A DNA stretch of 64,000 nucleotides. It comes from Kutzneria sp. CA-103260. Lineage in GTDB: Bacteria > Actinomycetota > Actinomycetes > Mycobacteriales > Pseudonocardiaceae. The position numbers and the translations under genes are program-made. Below are positions 42,620 to 51,249 of the stretch, in pieces. The notes under the pieces were generated by a model. It did not search any database. It was not told the origin of the DNA and saw only the letters and a program-made list of their open reading frames with translations. The stretch's first letter is position 1. Every line of letters begins with the position of its first letter. The stretch spans positions 4,960,001-5,024,000 of the forward strand of contig NZ_CP073318.1 in assembly GCF_018263855.1 (NCBI RefSeq), read 5' to 3'.

Positions 42620-43377
42620 GGTTCCTGCCGTCCTGGATCCAGGGGTCGGATGTCCACAGTGGTCTTGGTGGCGAACACGAGGCTGTGGTCGGGCACGGCG
42701 ACCCACGCCGGGTCGTCGTCGATCGGCTCGGAGGCGACGGTCACCGCGCCGGGGCCGGGCCGCACCCACAGGGAGTGCCACCAGGCGGTGGCGACGAGCA
42801 GTTCGTCGTTGCCCAGCAACAGGTTCAGTCGCGAATCGGGTGCGGCGACGGCGACCTCGAGCATGACTGCCTCGATGGCGTCGACGGGTTCCTGCCCGGC
42901 CCGCAGCCGGTGCCGGACCAGCGCCCACAGCAGCGCGGCGTCGGTCGGGGCGTCCAGCGTGATCAGGTCGGTCACGGGCAGCCGCTGCGCCAGCAGCGCC
43001 ACGCTGTCCGGCCAGCCGCGCACGACACCGTTGTGGCTGAACAGCCAGCGCCCCTCGGCGAAAGGGGCGTTGGCCGTCTCCACCACCGGCATGCCGACGG
43101 TCGCGGACCGGGCGGCGGCGACCAGGGCGGTCACCCGTGTCGCCGCGGCCAGCGAGGCGAACGCGGTGTCGGTCCACATCGGCACGGCGCGCCGGTAGCG
43201 CACCGGGTCCTTCTCGCCGGGCGTGAACCAGCCCGCGCCGAACCCGTCGGCGTTGATGGTCCCGCCGTGCCTCATGTCCTGGGGCGCGTACGACTGGCGC
43301 AGCAGCGAGTGCGGCGGTGCCAGCAGCAGCTCGGTCAAGGGCACGGCGGGGCCGAGATAACCCAGATGGCGGCACAC
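42616..43377 (-). CDS. egtC: Gamma-glutamyl-hercynylcysteine S-oxide amidohydrolase
   Basis: A 253-aa class II glutamine-amidotransferase-fold hydrolase that removes the glutamyl group in ergothioneine synthesis. Starting at GTG 43377, Cys2 becomes the N-terminal nucleophile (VCRHLGYLGP), as required for this Ntn-type family. HGGTINADGFGAGWFTP and FSHNGVVRGWP are conserved glutaminase segments. The start lies 5 bp after the egtB stop, which excludes the longer open frame. Confidence 0.95.
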   Translation of the reverse strand: MCRHLGYLGPAVPLTELLLAPPHSLLRQSYAPQDMRHGGTINADGFGAGWFTPGEKDPVRYRRAVPMWTDTAFASLAAATRVTALVAAARSATVGMPVVETANAPFAEGRWLFSHNGVVRGWPDSVALLAQRLPVTDLITLDAPTDAALLWALVRHRLRAGQEPVDAIEAVMLEVAVAAPDSRLNLLLGNDELLVATAWWHSLWVRPGPGAVTVASEPIDDDPAWVAVPDHSLVFATKTTVDIRPLDPGRQEP

Positions 43378-43382
43378 CGGCG

Positions 43383-44687
43383 TCAGTCCTGCCGGTGGTC
43401 GCGGGCGCACCGGAAGCCGGCGAAGATCTGCCGCCGGATCGGATGGTCCCAGTTGCGGAAGGTGCCACGCACGGCCGCCTTGTCGGTGCCGAACGAGCCG
43501 CCTCGCAGCATCCTGTAGTCCCCGCCGAAGAACACCTCGGAGTACTCCTTGTACGGGAACGCCCGGAAATCCGGATACGGCTGGAAGTCGGAGGCGAGCC
43601 ACTCCCACACGTCGCCGATCAGCTGCCGCACGCCCAGCGGCGACTCCCCCGCCGGGTACGCGCCGACCGGGGCCGGCCGCAGGTGCCGCTGGCCGAGGTT
43701 GGCGTGCTCGGGCGTCGGGTCCTCGTCACCCCACGGATAGCGGCGCGACCGTCCGGTGGCCGGGTCGAAGCGGGCCGCCTTCTCCCACTCCGGCTCGGTC
43801 GGCAGCCGCTTGCCGGCCCACGCCGCGTACGCCTCCGCCTCGAAGTAGCAGACGTGCACGACCGGTTCGTCCAGCGGAATCGGTTCCACCGCACCGAATC
43901 TGGTGCGCACCCAGTGATCGCCGTCCCGCTGCCAGAACCTCGGGGCGACCAGGTTGGCCTCGTTGCGGTAGGCCCAGCCGCGTTCGCTCCACCAGCGCGG
44001 GTCGTCGTAGCCGCCAGCGTCGATGAACGCCAGGTACCGCCCGTTGCTGACGGGCGTGGTGTCGATCCAGTACGAGTCGACGTGCACCTGATGCGCGGGC
44101 CGCTCGTTGTCCAGCGCCCACGGCTCGATGGTGGTGCCCATCTGGAACGGCCCGCCGGGCACGAACACCTCGGCCGGCAGCGGCGCGGCGGGCGCCGCGG
44201 GCGGGTTGGGCGCGTGCAGCACGGGCGCGCCCTTGCGGAGCTGATGGGTCGCGAGCATGGTCTCGTCGTGCTGCTGCTCGTGCTGCACGATCATGCCGAA
44301 CGCGAAGCCGTTGTCGACCAGCTCGCGGCCTTCCAGCGGCGTGCGGTCCAGCACGTCGAACACCTTGTCCCGGACCTCCCGCACGTAGGCGCGGGCCTCG
44401 CCCGGGTTGAGCAGCGGCAGCGCCGGCCGTTGGGCGCGCGGGTGCTGGAACGCGTCGTACAGCTCGTCGATGTCCTGGCGCACCGGCTCCCGGCCGCCGA
44501 CGTCGCGCACCAGCCAGAGCTCCTCCTGGTTGCCGATGTGCGCGAGGTCCCACACCAGCGGGGACATCAGCTTGGAGTGCTGGCGGACCAGGTCGTCGTC
44601 GTCCACGGCGTCGGTGAGCAGGGTGCTGCGGTCACGCGAGCGCCCCAGCGCCTCGGCGATGGTCGAACGGAGATCGAATGTCGTCAC
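43383..44687 (-). CDS. egtB: Hercynine oxygenase (ergothioneine sulfoxide synthase)
   Basis: A 434-aa non-haem iron enzyme that joins hercynine to gamma-glutamylcysteine with oxygen. The N-terminal DinB-like part carries the iron histidines in LAHIGNQEELWL and QHEQQHDET. The C-terminal FGE/sulfatase-modifying domain includes FVPGGPFQMGT, RLPTEPEWEKAARF and RMLRGGSFGTDKAAVR. The GTG start at 44687 overlaps the egtA stop by 4 bp. Confidence 0.96.
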   Translation of the reverse strand: MTTFDLRSTIAEALGRSRDRSTLLTDAVDDDDLVRQHSKLMSPLVWDLAHIGNQEELWLVRDVGGREPVRQDIDELYDAFQHPRAQRPALPLLNPGEARAYVREVRDKVFDVLDRTPLEGRELVDNGFAFGMIVQHEQQHDETMLATHQLRKGAPVLHAPNPPAAPAAPLPAEVFVPGGPFQMGTTIEPWALDNERPAHQVHVDSYWIDTTPVSNGRYLAFIDAGGYDDPRWWSERGWAYRNEANLVAPRFWQRDGDHWVRTRFGAVEPIPLDEPVVHVCYFEAEAYAAWAGKRLPTEPEWEKAARFDPATGRSRRYPWGDEDPTPEHANLGQRHLRPAPVGAYPAGESPLGVRQLIGDVWEWLASDFQPYPDFRAFPYKEYSEVFFGGDYRMLRGGSFGTDKAAVRGTFRNWDHPIRRQIFAGFRCARDHRQD

Positions 44688-45931
44688 AGCGTCTTGCCTC
44701 CAAGCTTCGCGGTGGCCGTCGCGAGCCGGCGATCGAGGCTGTCGATCACCGGTTCGGACAGCTCCGGCGGCAGGCCGAGCCGATGCGTGTTGCGCAGGCC
44801 CAGCTCCAGTGCGGCGGCCGCGGCCGCGGCGACCCTGGGGTCGTCCAGGCCGTCCCGGGCCGCGGGCAGCCAGCGCCCGGCGGCGGGCGCGGCCGCGTCC
44901 AGCACGGCGTCGACGACGTCGTCCGCGCTGAACAGGGCGATGAGCAGGGCGACCGCCGGGCTCCAGTCGTCGGACGGCTGGGAGTCGAGGTAGCGCACCT
45001 CGAAGTAGCCGCGCGGCCGGACCGGCGTGAACATCGTGCTCAGGTGGTAGTCGAGGTCCTCGGTCGTGGGCACGCCGGGCAGCGCGCCCCCGATCCAGTC
45101 GGCGAACGTGATGTCGCCGGGCACGTCCCAGCTGTCGCCGCCATGCCGGAAGCAGATCATCGGCGTGTCCAGCACCCGCCGGGCCCAGCGGGCCGCCGGG
45201 TCGTCGCCGGTCTCGCCCGGGCTGCTGCGGGCGGGTTCGGCGCCCAGCACCACGCGGGTGCGGACCGAGGCCCACCCGGTCGGCTCGCCGGCCAGTCCCG
45301 ACGAGTTGGCGAACGCCGCCAGCAGCGCCGGACCCAGCGCGTGCAGCGCGTTCCAGCGGTTGGCGACCTGTCCCGCCTCGCCCGTGTCGAGGCACACCTG
45401 TAGGCCGGCGGTGCTGCACATCATGGCGACGCCGTCGGGTCCCAGCCGGTCGTAGCGGGAGTTCATCGCCGCGTACCGCGGGGTGTCCAGCACCCGCCGC
45501 GGGGGGCGATAGGGATCGGCGCCGGCCGTGCCCAGTTCCAGTCCTTCCACCGCGAGCAGGTCGGTGAGCTGCGCGATGTCGGTGGAGACGGAGGTGAGCA
45601 GGTCGGCTGTGGTCGTCTTGGGCGGAGTGGAGATCTCCACCTGGCCACCGGGCTCGACGGTGACAGGGGAACCACCGCGAAGCGGCAGGTTCGGGCTGTC
45701 CGGCCGGAGCGTGGCGGGGGCGTGCGGCCCCAGGGCTCTAGCTAGCACTTCCTGGTCGAGCGGCTGACATCGGTCGTGCGCGTGGTGCACCGTCCACTCG
45801 ATCTCAGCCCCCACGTACCGCGGTGGCCCGTGCTTGAAGCAGACCGAGGCCACGTAGGCCTCGGCCCGTTCACGGTCCCGGAGTAAGTCGGGCGCCGGAT
45901 CGGCGGCGGGAGTAACACTGACGGTAGTCAC
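44684..45931 (-). CDS. egtA: Glutamate-cysteine ligase (ergothioneine pathway)
   Basis: A 415-aa ATP-dependent ligase supplying gamma-glutamylcysteine to EgtB. Visible are VGAEIEWTVHH, VEPGGQVEISTPP, MMCSTAGLQVCLD and FEVRYLDSQP, all conserved in EgtA/GshA-type ligases. GTG at 45931 follows AAGGGTGG. First gene of the egtABCD operon. The PLP lyase gene egtE, which completes the pathway, is not in this window. Confidence 0.94.
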   Translation of the reverse strand: MTTVSVTPAADPAPDLLRDRERAEAYVASVCFKHGPPRYVGAEIEWTVHHAHDRCQPLDQEVLARALGPHAPATLRPDSPNLPLRGGSPVTVEPGGQVEISTPPKTTTADLLTSVSTDIAQLTDLLAVEGLELGTAGADPYRPPRRVLDTPRYAAMNSRYDRLGPDGVAMMCSTAGLQVCLDTGEAGQVANRWNALHALGPALLAAFANSSGLAGEPTGWASVRTRVVLGAEPARSSPGETGDDPAARWARRVLDTPMICFRHGGDSWDVPGDITFADWIGGALPGVPTTEDLDYHLSTMFTPVRPRGYFEVRYLDSQPSDDWSPAVALLIALFSADDVVDAVLDAAAPAAGRWLPAARDGLDDPRVAAAAAAALELGLRNTHRLGLPPELSEPVIDSLDRRLATATAKLGGKTL

Positions 45932-46191
45932 CGTTACCACCCTTCGTGATCGTCGTCGTTCCGACGCTACACGTGGGGTCTGACAATCGCACGACATCCC
46001 AGGTCAGGACGTCGATCGTTTATCCCTTCTTAAGGACTCGCCGACCGTCCGTGCCGCCCCGCCTGCCCGAGGTGACAGCGCCCCCGATCGAGGGACAGCA
46101 CCGCGCATCGCTCGGCTGGGGACTGTCGTGCCCACCGACCGGCTGCCACGGTGGTCACCGCGCACGACACAGCTCGCGATCTGGGGAAGAC
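45932..46191. promoter_or_regulatory. Divergent upstream region of egtA and the 36-aa peptide gene
   Basis: A 260-bp gap between divergent starts. It has an AT-richer core around 46010-46035 (TTTATCCCTTCTTAAGG). I see no palindrome or convincing promoter pair, but both operons must be driven from here. Confidence 0.4.
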
Positions 46192-46302
46192 ATGGCGAAA
46201 CACGAGGACAAAACCGATCAGGACGGGGCGCGGCCGCCACACGGACCGCGCGGAAGCCCGAAGCCCGACGCGGACAAACCCGACCGGAAGCACGGCAAGT
46301 GA
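46192..46302 (+). CDS. 36-aa hydrophilic peptide, possible RiPP precursor
   Basis: A short frame with a good ribosome site (GGGGAAG, 3 bp before ATG). Its stop overlaps the start of the next gene as GTGA, so it is translationally coupled to a methyltransferase. The peptide is highly charged, opening MAKHEDKTDQDGARPPHG and ending DADKPDRKHGK: 11 Lys/Arg, 7 Asp/Glu, 6 Pro, no Cys, Ser-poor, no signal peptide. It contains D11-G12, the dipeptide most prone to aspartimide formation. A PIMT-type methyltransferase partner suggests an aspartimide-containing peptide (imiditide-like), but this is inference. Confidence 0.6.
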   Translation: MAKHEDKTDQDGARPPHGPRGSPKPDADKPDRKHGK

Positions 46303-47465
46303 CGACACAACGAGATCTTGTCGCCGGGCTGAGCGCCGCCGACAAGGTGCCGGCGGCCTGGGCCATGGCGTTCGCGTCGGTCGATCGCGGCGCGTTCGTC
46401 CCGGACCAGATGTGGTGCGACGACGAGCACGGCCGATTGCGTCCCATTGACCGGGGCACAGCGCCCGATCTGTGGGCCGCCGCGATCTATTCAGACATTC
46501 CGATCGTCACTCAGCTCGACGACGGCCGGGTCGGATGGCCCGACGTGAGCCCGCTCGTGACGAGTTCCGCTTCGCAGCCCAGCGTCGTCCTTGCCATGCT
46601 CGCCGCCCTGGACGTCCAGCCGGGCGACACGGTGCTCGAAATCGGCACCGGCACCGGATACAACGCCGCACTGCTGGCCCAGCGGCTCGGCGGCGAGCGG
46701 GTGACGACCGTCGAACTCGATCCTGTCCTGGCCGAACAAGCACGACTGTCACTGGCGAAGGCCGGTGCCGGAGCTGACGTCGTGTGTGCGGACGGGGCCG
46801 CAGGCTGTCCCGGGTCAGCGCCCTATGACCGGATCATCTCCACGGCGGCCGTGCTGATCGGGCAGATCCCGTACGCGTGGGTGAGACAGACCCGTCCCGA
46901 CGGTCGGATCATCACCCCGGCGGGCACGTCCTTCCACAACGGCGAACTGCTCGCGCTGATCGTCCACGACGATGGAACGGCCACCGGCCGAATCGTGAAC
47001 AACGCGTCGTTCATGCGACTTCGCGACCAGCGCACGCCACTGGGGGCGGCACGTCTGTCCACAATGGTCGACGAGTCGTCAGCCACCATCGAGTCCGGCA
47101 CAGCGATCAGCCCGGACGATCTCGCGTTCGACGACGACTGCGCGTTCGTCGTGGGATTGTCGCTGCCCGGCGTCCAGTCGTCGGTGTGGTGGGACGACGA
47201 GCATCCGGGGACGTTCGAGGTTCTGTTGTTCGACGTGGCCTCGGAGTCAGCCGCGACGGCCGTGGCCGAAACCGGTGCGCGTGGCGATCGGTATCCGGTC
47301 AGGCAATACGGACCGCGCCAATTGTGGGACGAGGCCGAGGCGGCTCATGCCTGGTGGATCGAGCACGGCCGGCCGGCCCGACACCAGTTCGGCCTGACGG
47401 TGACCGCGCACCGCCAGCAGGTGTGGCTCGACGACCCGGTCAACCAGGTCCCCATGCCGATGTGA
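46299..47465 (+). CDS. Protein-isoaspartate methyltransferase homologue with C-terminal extension (RiPP-type)
   Basis: A 388-aa methyltransferase. Residues about 1-220 are a PIMT fold: FASVDRGAFVPDQMW, the SAM motif VLEIGTGTGYNAALLAQRLG and IISTAAVLIGQIP. Canonical PIMT ends there; this protein has about 170 further residues, ending QFGLTVTAHRQQVWLDDP, a tail found in PIMT homologues of lanthipeptide, graspetide and imiditide clusters. Those enzymes methylate an Asp of a peptide, which then cyclises to aspartimide. GTG at 46299 overlaps the 36-aa peptide gene. No ATP-grasp ligase or lanthionine synthetase is nearby, so it would act on an otherwise unmodified peptide. Confidence 0.8.
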   Translation: MTTQRDLVAGLSAADKVPAAWAMAFASVDRGAFVPDQMWCDDEHGRLRPIDRGTAPDLWAAAIYSDIPIVTQLDDGRVGWPDVSPLVTSSASQPSVVLAMLAALDVQPGDTVLEIGTGTGYNAALLAQRLGGERVTTVELDPVLAEQARLSLAKAGAGADVVCADGAAGCPGSAPYDRIISTAAVLIGQIPYAWVRQTRPDGRIITPAGTSFHNGELLALIVHDDGTATGRIVNNASFMRLRDQRTPLGAARLSTMVDESSATIESGTAISPDDLAFDDDCAFVVGLSLPGVQSSVWWDDEHPGTFEVLLFDVASESAATAVAETGARGDRYPVRQYGPRQLWDEAEAAHAWWIEHGRPARHQFGLTVTAHRQQVWLDDPVNQVPMPM

Positions 47466-47500
47466 GCCGTAGCCACGGACAAGGAAGGCCCGGAAGGTGT

Positions 47501-47541
47501 TTCGGGCTGACCCGAGTCGGAGGATTCGAGTCAGCCCCGAA
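47501..47541. terminator. Bidirectional terminator between PIMT and P450 genes
   Basis: TTCGGGCTGACCCGAGTC (47501-47518) pairs imperfectly with GATTCGAGTCAGCCCCGAA (47523-47541): about 16 paired bases, one bulge and two mismatches. It lies between the convergent stops at 47465 and 47552. Confidence 0.65.
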
Positions 47542-47551
47542 GGCGCTGGAA

Positions 47552-48874
47552 TCAGCGGCGGCGCAGGGTGAAGTGGGTGTGGCGGGGGCGGTAGGTGGTG
47601 CTGGCGGTGGGCTCGGGGTCCTCGTGCACAGGGGTGATGGTCCAGGAGCCGAAGAAGGTGGCGACCATGATCATCATCTCGGTGAAGGCGAAGGACTCGC
47701 CCACGCACTTGCGGACGCCGGCGCCGAAGGGGAGGAAGGCCTGGCGGTGCATGGCGCGGGCCCGGGAGGGCAGCCAGCGGTCGGGGTCGAAGGCGAAGGG
47801 GTCGTCGAAGTTGCGGGGATCCATGTGCTCGGCGTACGGGCTGAACATGACGTCGGAGCCGGCGGGGATGGTCACGCCGTCGATCTCGACGTCGACGGTG
47901 GCGTAGCGGGTGAGCAGCCAGGCGACGGGATAGCGACGAAGGGCCTCCTGCACGACGCGGGAGGTGTACTCGAGCTTGGGGATGTCCTCGTAGTCGATGC
48001 GGCGACCGGCCAGGACCAGGTCCAGCTCCTCCTGCATGCGGGCGCGGATGTCGGGGTGCTGGTGCAGCGCGTAGGCCATCCACAGCATCATCGTCGCGGA
48101 CGTCTCGGTGCCGGCGACCATGATGCTGCGGACCTCGTCGTGCAGCTGGGTGTCGGTCATGCCGTTGCCGGCGTCGTCCTGAGCCATGATCATCATGGAC
48201 ATCAGGTCGCCATGGTCGACGCCACCCTGCCGGTACGAGGCGATCACGCCGTCGACCACGGTGTGCAGCTTGCGCATGGCGGCGTCCTCGCGCAGCTTGG
48301 GCGGCAGCGGAAGCTTGTGCACGAAGGAGATCGGGATGAACGCCCGCCGCCCGACGCCGTTGACGATCACCTGCATCACGGTCCGCACCTCGGCGGCGGT
48401 CTCGGTGTCGGAGACCCCGGCGAACAGGCACCGGGTCAGCGCGTCCATGGTGGCGATGTTCATCTGGTCGTCGAAGTCCACAGTGGACCCGTCGGTCCAG
48501 CCGTCGGCGATCTCCCGCGACACCTGGGACATCACCTCGGTGTAGCGGGCCATCCGGCTGTGGTGGAACGCCGGGTTCATCAGCGGCCGTGACCGGCGGG
48601 CCTGCTCCCGGTCGCAGCCGACCAAACCGTTGCCCAGCAACGGCTTGGACTGCTTGAACAGCGGCCCGCCCTTGTCGAAGCAGTGCGACTTGGAGATCAG
48701 CACCTCCTTGACCAGGTCGGGTGTGCTGATCAGATAGGACGGTCGCGGACCCAGGTTGAACCGGACCACACCACCGGTGTCGCGCAGCTGCTCGACGAAC
48801 GACAGCGGCCGGCGGAGAAGATCCATCGCGTGGCCGAGCAGCGGCAGCCCACCCGGCAAGACGTTGATCGACAT
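47552..48874 (-). CDS. Cytochrome P450
   Basis: A 440-aa P450 with the oxygen-binding helix motif VAGTETSATMML, the ExxR pair in VVQEALRRYP and the haem loop FLPFGAGVRKCVGESFA. The N-terminus (LPGGLPLLGHAMDLLRRP) has the proline-rich hinge of eukaryote-like bacterial P450s, related to CYPs acting on terpenes or fatty acids. No ferredoxin or terpene synthase is adjacent. Two overlapping palindromes lie just upstream of the start. The substrate is unknown. Confidence 0.93.
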   Translation of the reverse strand: MSINVLPGGLPLLGHAMDLLRRPLSFVEQLRDTGGVVRFNLGPRPSYLISTPDLVKEVLISKSHCFDKGGPLFKQSKPLLGNGLVGCDREQARRSRPLMNPAFHHSRMARYTEVMSQVSREIADGWTDGSTVDFDDQMNIATMDALTRCLFAGVSDTETAAEVRTVMQVIVNGVGRRAFIPISFVHKLPLPPKLREDAAMRKLHTVVDGVIASYRQGGVDHGDLMSMMIMAQDDAGNGMTDTQLHDEVRSIMVAGTETSATMMLWMAYALHQHPDIRARMQEELDLVLAGRRIDYEDIPKLEYTSRVVQEALRRYPVAWLLTRYATVDVEIDGVTIPAGSDVMFSPYAEHMDPRNFDDPFAFDPDRWLPSRARAMHRQAFLPFGAGVRKCVGESFAFTEMMIMVATFFGSWTITPVHEDPEPTASTTYRPRHTHFTLRRR

Positions 48875-48902
48875 CTGCTGTCCTGTCCACTAGACGGCCA
48901 GT

Positions 48903-48919
48903 CACAGCTGTGATATCAC
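48903..48919. promoter_or_regulatory. Overlapping palindromes upstream of the P450 gene
   Basis: CACAGCTGTG (48903-48912) and GTGATATCAC (48910-48919) are perfect 10-bp palindromes sharing three bases, 29-45 bp upstream of the P450 start. The position suits a repressor operator. No regulator gene is adjacent. Confidence 0.45.
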
Positions 48920-48940
48920 GGCCCGCCGGGACCCGAACCC

Positions 48941-48987
48941 AAACGCTGGCATAGCCCCCGTGTTTGGCCACGGGGGCTATGCCAGCG
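48941..48987 (-). terminator. Strong intrinsic terminator of the sugar dehydrogenase gene
   Basis: CGCTGGCATAGCCCCCGTG (48944-48962) and CACGGGGGCTATGCCAGCG (48969-48987) form a perfect 19-bp stem with a 6-nt loop. On the minus strand it is followed by TTTGGGTTC. It starts 31 bp after the stop at 49019. Confidence 0.85.
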
Positions 48988-49018
48988 AGTCAATCCGTGC
49001 TACAGGGCGGCAGAACCA

Positions 49019-51085
49019 CTACGGGAACTTCAGCCGCACGATGACGTTGTCCAGCACGTCCGGCGTGCCGCCGTTCTTGTCGTTGTTGGTGGAGGTCACC
49101 CACAGGCCGCCGTCGGGCGTCTTGACGACGGTGCGCAGCCGGCCCCACTTGCCCGCGAAGATCGACTGCGGGGTGCTGGTGCCGGTGCCGGCCGAGTTGA
49201 TCTGCGCCACGTACATCCGTTCGCCGGTGACCGCGGCGACGTAGATCCAGTCGTTCACGATCTCGATGCCGCTCGGCCCGCCCTGCGCGGTGGGCCAGGT
49301 CTGCTTGGGCGCGATGTAGCCGGCGCAGTTGCCCTGGGTGCCCTCGCACGACGGCCAGCCGTAGTTGCCGCCCTTCTTGATCAGGTTCAGCTCGTCCTGG
49401 CTGTTCTCACCGAACTCGGTCTCCCACAGCTGCCCCTTGGAGTCCCAGGCGATGCCCTGCGGGTTGCGGTGCCCCATGCTGTAGACGTACCGCGCGTTGC
49501 CGCCCGAGGAGTAGAACGGGTTGTCGGTCGGCGCGCTGCCGTCCGCGTTGAGCCGCAGCACCTTGCCGTTGAGCGAGTTCTTGTCCTGCGCGTTGGCGCC
49601 GTCCTTGGCGTCGCCGGCGGTGGCGTAGAGCTTGCCGTCCGGGCCGAAGCGCAGCCGGCCGCCGTTGTGGTACCGGTTCTTCTCGATGCCGGTCAGGATC
49701 GGCGTCGACGTGGTCGACAGCTTGCCGTCCTGGTAGGTCATCCGCACGATCCGGTTGTCGTTGGCCGCCGTGTGGTCGATGTAGATGTAGTGGTCGGTGT
49801 TGTAGTTCGGCGACACCGCGAGGCCGAGCACGCCACCCTCGCCGTTGGTGGTCACGGCGCCGGGCACCTTGCCCAGCACGGTCACCTTGCCGTCCAACGT
49901 GACCCGGTCGATCTCGAACCGGTCCCGCTCGGCCACCAGCGCCGAGCCGTCGGGCAGCCAGTCGATGCCCCACGGCAGGTCCAGCTTGGCGACCGTCTTG
50001 TCGAACACCGGGATGCCGCCCTTGCCGCCGGGCGCGGCGGTGGTCACCGAGACCGCGTTGCTGGCCGCGGAGGTGTTGCCGTCGGGATCGCGCGCGGTGA
50101 CCGTGAACGTGTACTTGGTGCTGGGGCTGAGATCCGTGACCGTGGTGCTGGTCGAGTTGGTGGTGGCGACCTTGGTGGCGCCCTGGTACACGTCGTAGCC
50201 CGCGATCACGCCGCCGTTGTCGGTGGACGCGTCCCAGGCCAGCGCGGCGCTGTCCGCGGTGACACCGGTGGAGCGCAGGTTGCCCGGCACGGTCGGCGGG
50301 GTCTTGTCGTTGCTGGGCGGCGTGGTGAAGGTGACCACGTTGCTCTGCTGGGACGCGTTGCCGGCGGCGTCGAACGCGCCGACCGAGATGTCGTAGGCGG
50401 TGTTGGGCGTCAGAGTGTCCACAGTGGCCGACAGCGTCTTGCCGTCCACGGTCTTGAGCACGTTGCCGCCGCGGTTGATCTCGTAGCGCACGACGCTGGT
50501 GTCATCGGTGGCCGCGCCCCAGGTGAAGTGGGCGGTGGTCGGGGTGATGTCGCTGACCACCAGGTTGGTCGGCGGCGTCGGCGGGGTGGTGTCGACGTTG
50601 TTCGGCGTCACCGTGAGGTTGTCCAGGTTGGGCCCGCCGTTGGCGGTGGTGGCGGTGGCCCGGACCTTGTTGCTGCCGGCCGTCAGGTTGACGGTGGTGG
50701 TGGCGGTCTGCCACGTCGTCCAGCTGCCGGTGGTCGGGAAGGACAGGTTGCTGACCGCCTTGGTGCCGTTGACGGTCACGTCCATCGGGCGGTTGTCCGG
50801 CGCGTCGAAGGCGTAGCGGAAGTCCAGCCGCGCGCTGCCGGCGGTCGGCGAGTTCACGGTGAACTCGACGTAGCTGCCGGTGACGTTGGTGTAGTCGACG
50901 AAGCCGGTTCCGGTGTAGCCGGTGTGGTTGGTCGCCACGGTCCCTTGAGAGATCGTCGCGCTCTCGGCCTCGTAGACCGTGCCGGCCTTGGGCGCGGCGG
51001 TCGCGTTCGGCACGGCCACGGCGAGCGCGACCGCCGCGGCCAGGCCACCGGCGAGCGCGAGCCGCCATCGGGATGGGGGTGCCAC
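49019..51085 (-). CDS. Secreted PQQ-type sugar dehydrogenase with CBM and two Fn3 domains
   Basis: A 688-aa exported protein. A signal peptide (LALAGGLAAAVALAVAVP) is followed by a CBM6/35-like module (VYEAESATISQG to LDNLTV), two fibronectin type III repeats (PPTPPTNLVVSDITPTTAHF and PPTVPGNLRSTGVTADSAAL), then a six-bladed glucose/sorbosone dehydrogenase propeller: LPWGIDWLPDGSALVAER, HNGGRLRFGPDGKLYATAGD, HRNPQGIAWD and GRLRTVVKTPDGGLWVTS. It probably oxidises sugars released from plant polysaccharide. GGAGG at 51090-51094 points to GTG 51085 as start, not the GTG at 51097. A LacI-type operator lies 103 bp upstream. Confidence 0.88.
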   Translation of the reverse strand: MAPPSRWRLALAGGLAAAVALAVAVPNATAAPKAGTVYEAESATISQGTVATNHTGYTGTGFVDYTNVTGSYVEFTVNSPTAGSARLDFRYAFDAPDNRPMDVTVNGTKAVSNLSFPTTGSWTTWQTATTTVNLTAGSNKVRATATTANGGPNLDNLTVTPNNVDTTPPTPPTNLVVSDITPTTAHFTWGAATDDTSVVRYEINRGGNVLKTVDGKTLSATVDTLTPNTAYDISVGAFDAAGNASQQSNVVTFTTPPSNDKTPPTVPGNLRSTGVTADSAALAWDASTDNGGVIAGYDVYQGATKVATTNSTSTTVTDLSPSTKYTFTVTARDPDGNTSAASNAVSVTTAAPGGKGGIPVFDKTVAKLDLPWGIDWLPDGSALVAERDRFEIDRVTLDGKVTVLGKVPGAVTTNGEGGVLGLAVSPNYNTDHYIYIDHTAANDNRIVRMTYQDGKLSTTSTPILTGIEKNRYHNGGRLRFGPDGKLYATAGDAKDGANAQDKNSLNGKVLRLNADGSAPTDNPFYSSGGNARYVYSMGHRNPQGIAWDSKGQLWETEFGENSQDELNLIKKGGNYGWPSCEGTQGNCAGYIAPKQTWPTAQGGPSGIEIVNDWIYVAAVTGERMYVAQINSAGTGTSTPQSIFAGKWGRLRTVVKTPDGGLWVTSTNNDKNGGTPDVLDNVIVRLKFP

Positions 51086-51187
51086 TGTTCCTCCCACAGC
51101 AGGGGTGTCAGGTGGCGGCGGAACGGAGCGGAAGGGCCCTTCTCCGTAAGGTGGATCACACCATTTGTCCGTCCGGGTGTCAATACG

Positions 51188-51201
51188 TGAAAGCGCTTGC
51201 C
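51188..51201. promoter_or_regulatory. LacI-family / cre-like operator candidate
   Basis: TGAAAGCGCTTGCC contains the palindrome AAGCGCTT and fits the cre-type pattern TGNAANCGNWNNCA at all but the last base. It lies upstream of the secreted sugar dehydrogenase, a plausible carbon-regulated gene. A LacI-family gene is at 58604, but a link is unproven. Confidence 0.45.
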
Positions 51202-51249
51202 TTCACTCGCCACTGAAGTCATAGGATGTTTCGTCAGTTACGGTCGGTA

